Assembly: GCF_015163075.1 (NCBI RefSeq)
Contig: NZ_JADDXU010000002.1
Coordinates: 124,001-188,000, forward strand
Reading direction: 5' to 3'
Source of the DNA: Streptomyces justiciae
GTDB taxonomy: Bacteria; Actinomycetota; Actinomycetes; Streptomycetales; Streptomycetaceae
Length of the DNA: 64,000 nt
The first letter of the stretch is position 1. Every line of letters starts with the position of its first letter. Below are positions 24,758 through 33,244 of this stretch, piece after piece. The notes beneath the pieces were generated by a model. That model ran no database searches and was not told the DNA's origin. It saw only the letters and a program-made list of their open reading frames with translations. The position numbers and the translations under genes are program-made.

Positions 24758-26998
24758 TCAGGACCCACCCGCAGCATGCTGTTGGCGCAGCACCGCCACC
24801 CTGCGGTACAGCTCCACCGCCTCCGCGCCGCGGCCGAGCTGTTCCAGGCAGTGGGCCTCGTCGTTGCGGCTGGCGAGGGTGTCGGGGTGGCCGGCGCCGA
24901 GGACGCGTTCGCGGGCGGTGGCGACGCGGCGGTACTCGGTGAGCGCGTCGGCCCAGCGGCCCAGCCAGCCTAGGCCCACGGCGACCTCGCGGCGGCTGAC
25001 CAGGGTGTCGGGGTGCTCGGGGCCGAGGACGCGTTCGCGGATGGCGCACACGTCGCGGGACTCGGCGAGGGCCTCCTCCCAGCGGCCGAGGCGGCCGAGG
25101 TTGACGCCGAGGCCGTGGCGGGCGCGCAGGGTCTCGGGGTGGGCGGGGCCGTTGACGCGGGTGCGGTCCTCGATGAGGTCGCGGTAGAGCTGGAGGGCCT
25201 CGGCGCTGCGGCCGAGGCGGCCGAGGCTGATGCCGACCTCGTAGCGGGCGGCGAGGGTGTCGGGGTGATCGGGCCCGAGGGCCTGGGCGCGGGCCTCGGC
25301 GACCTCGTGGTACGTCTGGAGGGCCTCCGGCCAGCGGCCCAACTGGCCAAGCGCGTACGCGACTTCGTAACAGGTGACCAGGGTGTCGGGGTGGGTCGGG
25401 CCGAGGACGCGGGTGCGGGCGGCGGCCACGTCGCGGGCCATGCGGTAGGAGTCCTCCAGGCGGCCGAGGCGGCTGAGGTTGAAGGCGAGGTTGTGACGGC
25501 AGCGCAGGGTGTCGGGATGGTCGGCGCCCATGGTGCGCTCGCGGGCGGCGAGGACGGACGAGTAGACCTGGTGGGCGTCGAAGTGGCGACCCAACTGCCC
25601 CAGTACGTAGGCCATTTCCTGGCGGGCGGCGAGGGTGTCGGGGTGGTCGGGGCCGAGGGCGAGGCTGCGGGCGCGGGCGACGTGTTTGTACTCGCGCAGG
25701 GCGTCGGCGGCGCGGCCCGTGCGGGAGAGGGTGAAGGCGACCTCGTAGCGGCTGGCGAGGGTGTCGGGGTGGTCGGGGCCGAGGAGGTGCTCGCGTTCGG
25801 CGGCGACCGCGCGGTGCACCTCGCCCGCCTCCGCCCAGCGCCCGAGGCGGCCCAGGCTGAGCCCGGCGTTGTGCCGTCCGGCCAGGGCGGTGATCGCCTC
25901 CTGGGACGGCGCGGGCGGTTCGTCGGGGACGGGCTCGGGGGGCCTGGCGACGACCGTGCGCGGAATCCACTCACCGGTCAGAGCGGCGCCTTCCCCGGGC
26001 GGCGCGGGACCGGCGCCGGGGCCGATCGCCTTGTGTCCGGTGGTCATCCCCCGCGTCCAGGAGGGCAGGCGGGTCTCGCGGGACGGCGGTTCGAGAGCCG
26101 GGCGGAGCGTCGGCTGCGGGGTCACCACGGTGGGCACGTACGTCGGTGTGGTGCGGCCCAGGCTGATGCGGCGCCCCAACTCGCGGGCGTCGTGCGGGCG
26201 TTGTTCGGGCAGCTTGGCCAGCAGGTCGAGGATGATCTTCTCGAAGTAGGCGGGCACCTCGGCGCGATGGCTGCGCGGCGGGCGGGGCGGGGTGTCGCGG
26301 TGGCCGACGAGGATCGCCCACGCGTCGTCGAGGTCGAAGGGCGGCACGCCGGTGGTGATCTCGTACAGCACGCATCCCAGCGAGTACAGATCGCTGCGCT
26401 GGTCGACCTCGGAGCCGCCGATCTGCTCCGGCGACATGTAGTGCGGGGTGCCCATCGCGATGCCGGTGCCGGTGAGCCGGGAGGTGAAGCCGATGTCATG
26501 GCCGAGCCGGGCGATGCCGAAGTCGCAGATCTTCACGGTGCCGTCGGTCAGCCGCATGATGTTCGCGGGCTTCAGGTCGCGGTGCACGATGCCCTGCTGG
26601 TGGGTGTAGGCGAGCGCGGCGGCCACCTGGTCGGCGATCTCGACGACATCGGAGACGGGCAGCGGATGCTGTCGGTTGTCCTCCAGGAGCTGGCTGAGGT
26701 TGCGGCCCTCCAGCAGTTCCATGACGAGGTAGAGGATGCCGTCGTCCTCGCCGAAGTCATGGACGACGGTGACCCCGCGGTGCTGGAGGGCGGCGGCGAC
26801 GCGGGCCTCCCGCCGGAACCGCTCGCGCAGGACGCGGGTGAACGTCTGGTCGTGGGAAGGGCCGAGCGGCTTGAGGCACTTCACGGCGACATGGCGGCCC
26901 AGCGACTCGTCGCGGGCCCGCCACACCTCGCCCATGCCGCCGCGCCCGATCAGGTCGAGCAACCGGTAGCGGCCCTGGATCAGCTTGCTGTCCCCCAT
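24758..26998 (-). CDS. Soluble Ser/Thr protein kinase with C-terminal TPR repeats
   Basis: This 746-residue protein has an Hanks-type kinase domain at 10-285: GRGGMG loop at 19-24, VAVK with Lys40, HRDLKPAN with Asp141, DFG at 159-161, then GTPHYMSPEQ. A proline-rich linker (about 290-380) leads to eight 42-residue kinesin-light-chain-type TPRs with the repeated LGPDHPDTLAxRYEVA and LGRLGRWxEAL signatures; at DNA level these are 126-bp near-repeats between about 24790 and 25870. No membrane segment or PASTA domain is present, so it probably senses protein partners in the cytosol. It is monocistronic, with no obvious substrate nearby. Such kinase-TPR fusions are common in Streptomyces. Confidence 0.92.
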   Translation of the reverse strand: MGDSKLIQGRYRLLDLIGRGGMGEVWRARDESLGRHVAVKCLKPLGPSHDQTFTRVLRERFRREARVAAALQHRGVTVVHDFGEDDGILYLVMELLEGRNLSQLLEDNRQHPLPVSDVVEIADQVAAALAYTHQQGIVHRDLKPANIMRLTDGTVKICDFGIARLGHDIGFTSRLTGTGIAMGTPHYMSPEQIGGSEVDQRSDLYSLGCVLYEITTGVPPFDLDDAWAILVGHRDTPPRPPRSHRAEVPAYFEKIILDLLAKLPEQRPHDARELGRRISLGRTTPTYVPTVVTPQPTLRPALEPPSRETRLPSWTRGMTTGHKAIGPGAGPAPPGEGAALTGEWIPRTVVARPPEPVPDEPPAPSQEAITALAGRHNAGLSLGRLGRWAEAGEVHRAVAAEREHLLGPDHPDTLASRYEVAFTLSRTGRAADALREYKHVARARSLALGPDHPDTLAARQEMAYVLGQLGRHFDAHQVYSSVLAARERTMGADHPDTLRCRHNLAFNLSRLGRLEDSYRMARDVAAARTRVLGPTHPDTLVTCYEVAYALGQLGRWPEALQTYHEVAEARAQALGPDHPDTLAARYEVGISLGRLGRSAEALQLYRDLIEDRTRVNGPAHPETLRARHGLGVNLGRLGRWEEALAESRDVCAIRERVLGPEHPDTLVSRREVAVGLGWLGRWADALTEYRRVATARERVLGAGHPDTLASRNDEAHCLEQLGRGAEAVELYRRVAVLRQQHAAGGS

Positions 26999-27061
26999 CT
27001 GCTGCGATCGCCCCCGTCGAAGTCGCGCCGCCCCGCCCCTGGTCCCGTCCAGTATGGCGAG

Positions 27062-27919
27062 CTATCTCCCGACTTTGTACGGTGCCGGGCGGGAGCCGGG
27101 GCCGAGCCGTGACATGGCGCGGAGGATGTGTTTGGGCGGCAGTTGCCAGCGCAGACGTGCGGGAACACAGCGCAACAGGGTGCCGGTGACACGCAGTTGG
27201 CGGGTGACGGTGGTGGGCCGCGGGGCCGGTCTGCCGTACAGGTCGTGGGCGTACGGCGGCAGAGCGGCGTACGCCAGGTGTGCCACGCGCCGCCACAGCA
27301 TCTCGCGCGCCGGGACGAGCAGGGGGTGCGTCGGCGGACGGAGCAGGAAGTCATCGACCGCGCGTGCCTCCGGTCCGGCGGCGAGTTCGGGCCGGACCTT
27401 CTCGAAGTAGGCGGCCATCTCGGCCTGGTTCGCCGGTACGGCGTCGGGGTCGAGGCCCACCAGGCGGGCGCTGACCCGGTGTTCGGCGATGTAGCGGTCG
27501 GCGAGCTCGTCGGTGAGGCGGAATCCGGAGCGGCGGGCGACCTGGAGGTAGGAGTCGATCTCCGCGCAGTGCACCCACAGCAGCAGCTCGGGTTCGTCGA
27601 CGCCGTACGTCTCGCCGGTGTCGGGGTCGGTCGCGGACAGCATGCTGTGAATCTTCCGGACCCGGGCGCCGGCCCGCTCGGCGGCCTCCGTGGTGCCGTA
27701 CGTCGTGGTCCCGACGAAGTTCGCGGTCCGCAGCAACCGCCCCCAGGCGTCCTGCCGGAAGTCGGAGTTCTGCATGACCCCGCGCACGGCACGCGGATGC
27801 AGTGCCTGGAGATACAGCGCCCGGACACCGGCCACCCACATCATCGGGTCACCGTGCATCTGCCAGGTGACCGAGTTCGGCGTGAACAGCCCGGCGTCAC
27901 CTGCTCGAAGGGGGTCCAT
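27062..27919 (-). CDS. DUF2236 (MpaB/latex-clearing-type) oxygenase family protein
   Basis: This 285-residue protein matches the DUF2236 family: VTWQMHGDPMMWVAGVRALYLQALHPRAVRGV at the N-terminus, then WGRLLRTANFVGTTTYGTTEAAE, the WVHCAEIDSYL segment near 115, RYIAEHRVSARLVGL and LLVPAREMLWRRVAHLAYAALPP. The family includes haem-b rubber oxygenases (Lcp) and the ER-bound MpaB farnesyl oxygenase. Histidines in QALHPRAV and WVHCAE are the likely haem ligands. The role in Streptomyces is unknown. It lies 63 bp from the kinase start and runs in the same direction. Confidence 0.86.
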   Translation of the reverse strand: MDPLRAGDAGLFTPNSVTWQMHGDPMMWVAGVRALYLQALHPRAVRGVMQNSDFRQDAWGRLLRTANFVGTTTYGTTEAAERAGARVRKIHSMLSATDPDTGETYGVDEPELLLWVHCAEIDSYLQVARRSGFRLTDELADRYIAEHRVSARLVGLDPDAVPANQAEMAAYFEKVRPELAAGPEARAVDDFLLRPPTHPLLVPAREMLWRRVAHLAYAALPPYAHDLYGRPAPRPTTVTRQLRVTGTLLRCVPARLRWQLPPKHILRAMSRLGPGSRPAPYKVGR

Positions 27920-27972
27920 ACCCGTCAGTGTGACCAGGTGGCGCGGGCGTCATCAAGCGGCCCGACGGGGCC

Positions 27973-28632
27973 TCATTCGGTGACGGCAGGCTGGGGGCGG
28001 ACGTAGGTGACAGTCAGTACGGCTATGTCGCGGGCGCTGAGCACTACGAGGTTGACGTTCGGCAGGGCTGCCGCAACCCGGCCGCGGGCCGTCCGGTAGG
28101 TGATCTCGCCGCGCAGGGTGAGGTCCCGGTCGCCGTGTTCGGCGGAGGCCCTGCTGTAGCTGTGCAGGATGCCCGCGACGTACGAGCCGTCGTGCAGGAT
28201 GCAGCCGACGTGCACCGTGGCGTCGGGGTGCTCGTGGAAGGCCAGCCACCAGGCGGACTGCTGGGCCTCGGTGAGCCGTCCACCGAACCGCTGCGGCGGA
28301 CGCGAGGCCAGGGCGTGCCCCAGCAGCGCGGCGACGGCCAGGAAGGCGGCCGACCAGAGGACCACGGCGAGGAAGTGACCGGCCGCGTAACGGTTCGGGT
28401 CGTCGAGCAGCCGCGCCGGGTCGAGCGTCGCACGGGGGAGGAAGTGGGCAAGGAACGCGAAGGCGGCCAGTACGACCCAGTCGACGACCACGCTCACGAA
28501 GACCACCGACAGCGTCTCGGTGAACGCGGTGTGCTCCCGTTCGGGCACCGCCCGCGCTCGGCGGCGCTGGTACGCATATCCGGGGACGAGCAGGGCCACG
28601 AACAGTACGAGTCCGGCCAGAGTACTGGGCAT
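27973..28632 (-). CDS. DUF6338 family membrane protein
   Basis: This 219-residue protein starts at ATG 28632. It has three membrane segments: residues 3-20 (TLAGLVLFVALLVPGYAYQ), about 45-68 (VVFVSVVVDWVVLAAFAFLA) and about 92-112 (AVVLWSAAFLAVAALLGHAL). A cytosolic domain follows (TVHVGCILHDGSYVAGILHSYS, LTLRGEITYRTA, LVVLSARDIAVLTVTYV) with an SH3-like strand pattern. The N-terminal PGYAYQRRR and the later xDGSYVAGILHS match DUF6338. Function is unknown. It is divergent from the peptide/CHAT/KamA operon with only 107 bp between, and so could be the membrane element of that system. Confidence 0.75.
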   Translation of the reverse strand: MPSTLAGLVLFVALLVPGYAYQRRRARAVPEREHTAFTETLSVVFVSVVVDWVVLAAFAFLAHFLPRATLDPARLLDDPNRYAAGHFLAVVLWSAAFLAVAALLGHALASRPPQRFGGRLTEAQQSAWWLAFHEHPDATVHVGCILHDGSYVAGILHSYSRASAEHGDRDLTLRGEITYRTARGRVAAALPNVNLVVLSARDIAVLTVTYVRPQPAVTE

Positions 28633-28690
28633 CGGCCCCTCCCCCGCTTGGTGATCGATGGCACAGTTGCAGGGCCACCGGTCGTCGAAG

Positions 28691-28715
28691 TCCGGCATAC
28701 CGGAGTCATCATGAC
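28691..28715. promoter_or_regulatory. Two abutting dyads upstream of the peptide/CHAT operon
   Basis: TCCGG-CATA-CCGGA at 28691-28704 and GTCAT-C-ATGAC at 28705-28715 sit back to back in the 107-bp gap between the divergent DUF6338 and peptide genes. They lie 25-49 bp before the peptide start. They could be an operator for a shared divergent promoter. No recognisable -10/-35 pair was found beside them. Confidence 0.4.
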
Positions 28716-28739
28716 GTGTCCGTGCACAAGGAGGTGCTC

Positions 28740-28907
28740 GTGAGCGACGACGAGAGCGGCGCGGTCCCCGAACTCCCTCCCCTCCCGCCCCTCTTGGACG
28801 ACGACGGTGAGCACCGGGGCGGGCAGATCCTCGCGGACGAGACCGCGCTTCCGGACACCTCACCGGCTCCGCCACCACCCCCGCCGTCCCCGGGCGGGGA
28901 CGACTGA
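28740..28907 (+). CDS. 55-residue acidic, proline-rich peptide upstream of CHAT protease
   Basis: The start is GTG at 28740 with AAGGAGG upstream (28728-28734, 5-base gap). The stop TGA is at 28905-28907, 10 bp before the CHAT start. The product has an acidic Pro/Leu section VPELPPLPPLLDDD, a middle GEHRGGQILADETALPDT and a tail of six consecutive prolines ending SPGGDD. There are no Cys, Lys, Trp or aromatic residues and no signal peptide. The strong ribosome site, stop position and tight spacing argue for a real gene. It could be a protease substrate, an antitoxin-like inhibitor, or a precursor for the radical SAM enzyme encoded two genes on. I know no matching family. Confidence 0.6.
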   Translation: MSDDESGAVPELPPLPPLLDDDGEHRGGQILADETALPDTSPAPPPPPPSPGGDD

Positions 28908-28917
28908 GGCGGGGCGC

Positions 28918-31900
28918 GTGGCTCCCGACGAGGACGTGACCGACCTGTGCCAGGAATTGGTCGACCGCATGGAGGGATACCGTGCGACCGGTGACGTCCG
29001 GCATGTGCTGGGCGACAGCGCGCTCGACACGGCCTCACGCCTGGCGGAGGCGCTCCCCGGCCACTCGTCCGTCGGCCTCGGGCTTCTGATGACCCTCATC
29101 CCGTTTCACCTCCTGCGCGCCCGGCTGGGAGCGGGGCCCCAGGCCGAGCTGGACGCCGAGCGGGCGGCAGCCCATCGGCAACGGCTACAGGAGGAGTACG
29201 GCATCGCTTTCGTGGAGGACGGCGACGACGACTTCGATCCGGAGTCCACGCTCGTCGTGAACCTCGACGAGCCGGAGCCGGAGGACGAGGGGGTCGACGA
29301 CGAGGTCATCCGGCTGTGGAACCTGTTCATGCTCACCGGCGACACCCGGCTGCTCGTCCACGTGGTCGACCTGCTGCGGGACGTCGTCCAGGACACCGCG
29401 CCGGACGATCCGCTGCTGGTCGAGCGGGTCGCGAAGCTCGGGACGGCGACGGGCCGCCTCGCCGCCGTGACCCACGACGCCGCCCTGTCGGACGACGCGG
29501 TCGCGCTGCTGGACCTCGCGGTCCGGCTGGAGCCCGACAACGCCAGGAACCTGGACCGGCTCGGCGTCCAACTCCAGCAGAACGTCGAGCAGACGGGCCG
29601 CTGGGAACACCTCGACCGCGCGGTCGCCGTGTCGCTCGCCGCCGTCAAGGCCACGGCCACCCTCTCGCCCGACTACCCGGTCAGGCTCGGCAACCACTGC
29701 GCCGCGCTGTGGACCCGGGGCCGCTACGCCAACCACGTCGAGTCCTTCGACGACGCGATCAGGCTGCTGCCGCTCGTGCTGGACCACCCGTACCTCGACC
29801 CGTCACTGCGGGCCGGCCACCGGACCAACCTGGGGAACGCGCTCCGCGACCGGGGGCAGCTCGTCGGCGATCGCCACGCGATGAGCGAGGCCATCCTCGT
29901 CCAGGAACAGGCCCTGGCCGAGATGGCCGACGACCCGACGCCGTACGTCAACACCATCGGCGTCCGGATGAACCACGCGTCCACCCTCCTGCTGTGGCAC
30001 AAACACACCCACCACCCGGACGCCCTCACGGACGGCATCGGCCTCCTCCTCGACTGTCTGAACGAGGCGGGGCCGGACCATCCGATGCGCCCCATGCTGC
30101 TCTGCGACCTCGGCAACGCGCTGGACCAGGCCGACGAGGGCGACATCCGGACACGCCTGGAGTCGGCAGACGTCTTCCGTGAGGCGATCGACCTGCTGCC
30201 ACCAGGACACCCGGTCGCGCCGCTCGTACGCTCCAACCTCGTCGCCACCCTGCTACCGACCGAGATCCCGCCGGACGGGATGCCCGCGGAGGTGGTCGCC
30301 GAGGCCATGCGGCACGCCGAGCAGGCCGTGAACATGACGACCCGGGACGACCCGGAGGCGGGGCACCGCCTCAATCACCTGGGACTCGCGCACCGGCACC
30401 GGCACCGTCTCTCCGGCGACCCCGACGACCTCTCGGCGGCGGTGCGGGCCTACCGCGCTTCGGCGCTGCTGGAGACGGCTCCCCTGTGGGTGCGGTGGAA
30501 CTCCTACGAGGCGTGGGGCGAGGCCGCGGCGCTGGCCGGCGACTGGGCGGGGGCTCTCGCGGGCTTCGGCGGGATCGCCGCCCTGTTGCCGCTGGCCGTG
30601 GGCGAGTTGACCTCCCGCCGCAACCGCGAGATGCAGCTCATGCGCCTGGGGTCCGGCATCCGGGACGCCGCCGCCTGCGCCCTGCGGCTCGACCGCCCGG
30701 AGGAGGCCGTGCGACTGCTGGAGGAGGGGCGCGGTGTGCTGCTGCGTCAACTCGTCGAGCAGCGGACGGCGATCGACGACCTCCAGGAGCGCGCGCCCGA
30801 TCTCGCCGACGAGTACCGGCAGTTGCGCGAGGTCCTCGGCTCCGCGTCCGCGAGCCGGATCGACGCCGACCACGGGCTCACCCTGGCACGGCAACGCGCG
30901 GCACACCGGTTGACCCGGTTGACCGAGGAGATCCGGCAACGACCCGGTCTGAGCACCTTCCCCCGGCGCCTGGCCCCCGACCCTTCCGCGGCGGCGGCCG
31001 ACGGTCCGGTGGCGGTCGTCAACATCAGCCGGTACCGCAGCGACGCCCTCGCCGTCACCGGGCACGGCATCGTCGTCGTGCCGCTCCCGGACGCGACACC
31101 GGAGGCGGTCTCGGCGCGGGTCTCCGCGCTCTACGAGGCACTCGACCGCCGTTCCGCCGCGCGCGGTGACGCCGCCGCCCGACGTCGTGTCGAGGCGGAC
31201 GTGGAAGAGGTGCTGGCCTGGCTGTGGGACGCCGTCGTCGGCCCGGTCCTGGCCCGGCTGTCACTGGACCGTGCGGCCGAGCCCGGCGCCCGGCCTGCCC
31301 TTTGGTGGTCGCCGACCGGTGAACTCACCCTGCTTCCCCTGCACGCCGCACAGCGCCGCGGTACGGCGGACGCCGCCCGGCTCTGCGCCCTGGACTGCGT
31401 GGTCTCCTCGTACACCCCGACCCTGCGGACGCTCACCCCGTCCGCACCCGCCTCGGCGAGGCGCCCGATGATCGTCGCCATGCCGCACACCGAGGGGCAC
31501 GGCGATCTGCCGGGGACCGAGGACGAGGCGGGCCGGGTGCGTGCCCTGCTGGGTGGCGGACAGTTGCTCGTCGGGGCCGAGGCGACCCGGGAGGCGGTGC
31601 TGGGCGCCCTGTCGACGGCGACCCACGCGCACTTCGCCTGCCATGCCGTGTGCCGACCGCAGGACCCGTCCCGTAGCGGGCTCATCACCGCGGACGGACC
31701 GCTGACGCTCGCCGAGCTGGCCGGGCTGACGCCGGAAGGAGCCGAGCTGGTCTATCTGTCGGCCTGTGAGACGGCCCGGGGCGGCGATGTGCTGACCGAT
31801 GAGGCCGTCCACCTGTGCGCCACGCTCCGGCTCGCCGGGTTCCGGCACGCGGTGGGCACGCTGTGGCCGATCGGCGACCAAGTGGCCGTGTACACAACGG

Positions 31901-32043
31901 ACGCTTTCTACCGGGCACTTGTGGGCAACAAGGGAAGCGAGGCCTCACCCCGGGTAGTGGTCAACGAGGTGAGCAGCCGACTGCGGAACGAACACCCGGA
32001 CCTGCCGACCCGCTGGGCCACGCTGATCCACGTCGGCGGATGA
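28918..32043 (+). CDS. TPR-CHAT protein (caspase-like protease)
   Basis: This 1041-residue protein starts at GTG 28918, with GAGG overlapping the upstream stop. Residues about 60-690 are helical with TPR-like arrays (LDLAVRLEPDNARNLDRLGV, DAIRLLPLVLDHP, ALAGFGGIAALLPLA). Residues about 760-1041 form a CHAT domain: LWWSPTGELTLLPLHAA, HFACHAV with His909 and LVYLSACETARGG with Cys950, then GTLWPIGDQVAVYTTDAFY. Both members of the catalytic dyad are present, so proteolysis is expected. CHAT proteases act in bacterial conflict and cell-death systems, cleaving a partner when the TPR sensor is triggered. Co-transcription with a small peptide and a KamA enzyme is the unusual point. Confidence 0.9.
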   Translation: MAPDEDVTDLCQELVDRMEGYRATGDVRHVLGDSALDTASRLAEALPGHSSVGLGLLMTLIPFHLLRARLGAGPQAELDAERAAAHRQRLQEEYGIAFVEDGDDDFDPESTLVVNLDEPEPEDEGVDDEVIRLWNLFMLTGDTRLLVHVVDLLRDVVQDTAPDDPLLVERVAKLGTATGRLAAVTHDAALSDDAVALLDLAVRLEPDNARNLDRLGVQLQQNVEQTGRWEHLDRAVAVSLAAVKATATLSPDYPVRLGNHCAALWTRGRYANHVESFDDAIRLLPLVLDHPYLDPSLRAGHRTNLGNALRDRGQLVGDRHAMSEAILVQEQALAEMADDPTPYVNTIGVRMNHASTLLLWHKHTHHPDALTDGIGLLLDCLNEAGPDHPMRPMLLCDLGNALDQADEGDIRTRLESADVFREAIDLLPPGHPVAPLVRSNLVATLLPTEIPPDGMPAEVVAEAMRHAEQAVNMTTRDDPEAGHRLNHLGLAHRHRHRLSGDPDDLSAAVRAYRASALLETAPLWVRWNSYEAWGEAAALAGDWAGALAGFGGIAALLPLAVGELTSRRNREMQLMRLGSGIRDAAACALRLDRPEEAVRLLEEGRGVLLRQLVEQRTAIDDLQERAPDLADEYRQLREVLGSASASRIDADHGLTLARQRAAHRLTRLTEEIRQRPGLSTFPRRLAPDPSAAAADGPVAVVNISRYRSDALAVTGHGIVVVPLPDATPEAVSARVSALYEALDRRSAARGDAAARRRVEADVEEVLAWLWDAVVGPVLARLSLDRAAEPGARPALWWSPTGELTLLPLHAAQRRGTADAARLCALDCVVSSYTPTLRTLTPSAPASARRPMIVAMPHTEGHGDLPGTEDEAGRVRALLGGGQLLVGAEATREAVLGALSTATHAHFACHAVCRPQDPSRSGLITADGPLTLAELAGLTPEGAELVYLSACETARGGDVLTDEAVHLCATLRLAGFRHAVGTLWPIGDQVAVYTTDAFYRALVGNKGSEASPRVVVNEVSSRLRNEHPDLPTRWATLIHVGG

Positions 32044-32077
32044 CCGGCCCGGCCGTCGGCGCCGCCCTAGGGGGGAC

Positions 32078-33244
32078 ATGGACGACAACGACGGCCGTAG
32101 GACCGCACCGGCGCGGGTGATCCGCGACCCGGAGCAGATCGCGGGCCTGTCGCGCGCCGAACTGGCCGCGCTGCAGCCGGTGTTGGCAGAGTTCGAGTTC
32201 CGGGTCTCCCCCTACTACGCCTCACTGGTGGACTGGGGCGACCCCGCGGACCCGCTGCGCAGACTGGTCCTGCCGGACGCGGGCGAGCTGGGCGGCGACT
32301 TCTCCTACGACGCCAGTGACGAGGCGGCCAACACGCACGTGCCCGGTCTGCAGCACAAGTACCCGCGTACGGCACTCCTGCTGCTGACCGGGGTCTGCGC
32401 CGCGTACTGCCGCTTCTGCTTCCGCAAGCGTTTCACCCTCGCCGCCGACGACACGCACCACATTTCCGCGGGCGACGACGGCCCGGAGACCCGGCTGGAC
32501 GTCTCCGCGGGCATCGACTACATACGGCGCCACCAGGAGATCGACAACGTCCTGCTGACCGGCGGCGACCCGCTGATGCTGTCCCCCGCCCGCCTGAACC
32601 GAGTCCTCGAGGCACTCTGCGACGTGCCGCACGTCCGCACCGTACGCATCGGGACGAAGGTGCCGGCCTTCGACCCCGACCGCCTGACCACGGAGCTGTT
32701 CGCTTCGTTCGACGCGGTGCGGCGCACCGGACGCCGGGTCGTCGTGGTCGCACACTTCAACCACAGCCGGGAGCTGACACCGCCCGCGCTCGACAGGACC
32801 GAGCGGCTGCTGGACCGTGGGGTGTCGGTGATCAACCAGACGCCGGTGCTGCGCGGAGTCAACGACGATCCGGCCGAACTGGCGCGCCTGCTCAACGGGG
32901 TGACGGCGGCGGGCATCGCCCCTTACTACCTGTTCCAGTGCCGTCCCGTGCACGGCGACGAGTCCTTCCAGGTGTCCGTCCAGGACACTCTCCGTCTGCT
33001 GGAGCGGACCCGCCCGAGCCTCAACGGCCTGGCTCGGCGCTTCCGCTACGTCGCCTCGCACGCCCGGGGCAAGATCGAGGTGCTCGGACAGTACGGGGAC
33101 GAGCTGCTGTTCCGCTTCCACGAGGCGCGGGACCCTGCCGACGACGGGCGGGTCTTCACCATGCCCGCCGCCGAACCGGTCCTGTGGCCCCGCCCCCCGG
33201 TCAGCGACGGACCCGCGGCATCCCCAGACCGATCCACGAGATGA
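32078..33244 (+). CDS. KamA-family radical SAM protein (lysine 2,3-aminomutase-like)
   Basis: This 388-residue protein is of the KamA/EpmB class: cluster motif CAAYCRFC (Cys107, Cys111, Cys114), AdoMet GGD motif in LLTGGDPLMLS near 160-169, VAHFNHSRELT, VINQTPVLRGVNDDP and YYLFQCRPVHGDESF. The PLP lysine is probably Lys332 in HARGKIEVL. In clostridial lysine aminomutase an Asp just before that lysine (VVDAPGGGGK) holds the substrate amino group; here the stretch reads YVASHARGK, so free lysine may not be the substrate. It begins 34 bp after the CHAT stop, with AGGGGGG upstream, and its 3' end overlaps the convergent acyl-CoA dehydrogenase by 44 bp. Confidence 0.85.
   Translation: MDDNDGRRTAPARVIRDPEQIAGLSRAELAALQPVLAEFEFRVSPYYASLVDWGDPADPLRRLVLPDAGELGGDFSYDASDEAANTHVPGLQHKYPRTALLLLTGVCAAYCRFCFRKRFTLAADDTHHISAGDDGPETRLDVSAGIDYIRRHQEIDNVLLTGGDPLMLSPARLNRVLEALCDVPHVRTVRIGTKVPAFDPDRLTTELFASFDAVRRTGRRVVVVAHFNHSRELTPPALDRTERLLDRGVSVINQTPVLRGVNDDPAELARLLNGVTAAGIAPYYLFQCRPVHGDESFQVSVQDTLRLLERTRPSLNGLARRFRYVASHARGKIEVLGQYGDELLFRFHEARDPADDGRVFTMPAAEPVLWPRPPVSDGPAASPDRSTR

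Noticed and set aside
23106..25970. A single 954-residue frame that would fuse the FAD oxidoreductase to an Arg/Pro-rich N-terminus
   Set aside because: The N-terminal part is an antisense-like frame of the kinase TPR region with low-complexity composition; the FAD domain has its own start at 24671.
28807..28917. N-terminal extension of the CHAT protein upstream of 28918
   Set aside because: The extension is Arg/Pro-rich, overlaps the peptide gene in another frame and has no ribosome site; GTG 28918 starts a normal acidic sequence.
32043..33244. FxSxx-COOH-type peptide system
   Set aside because: The peptide does not end in FxSxx and the radical SAM enzyme is of the KamA, not SPASM, type.
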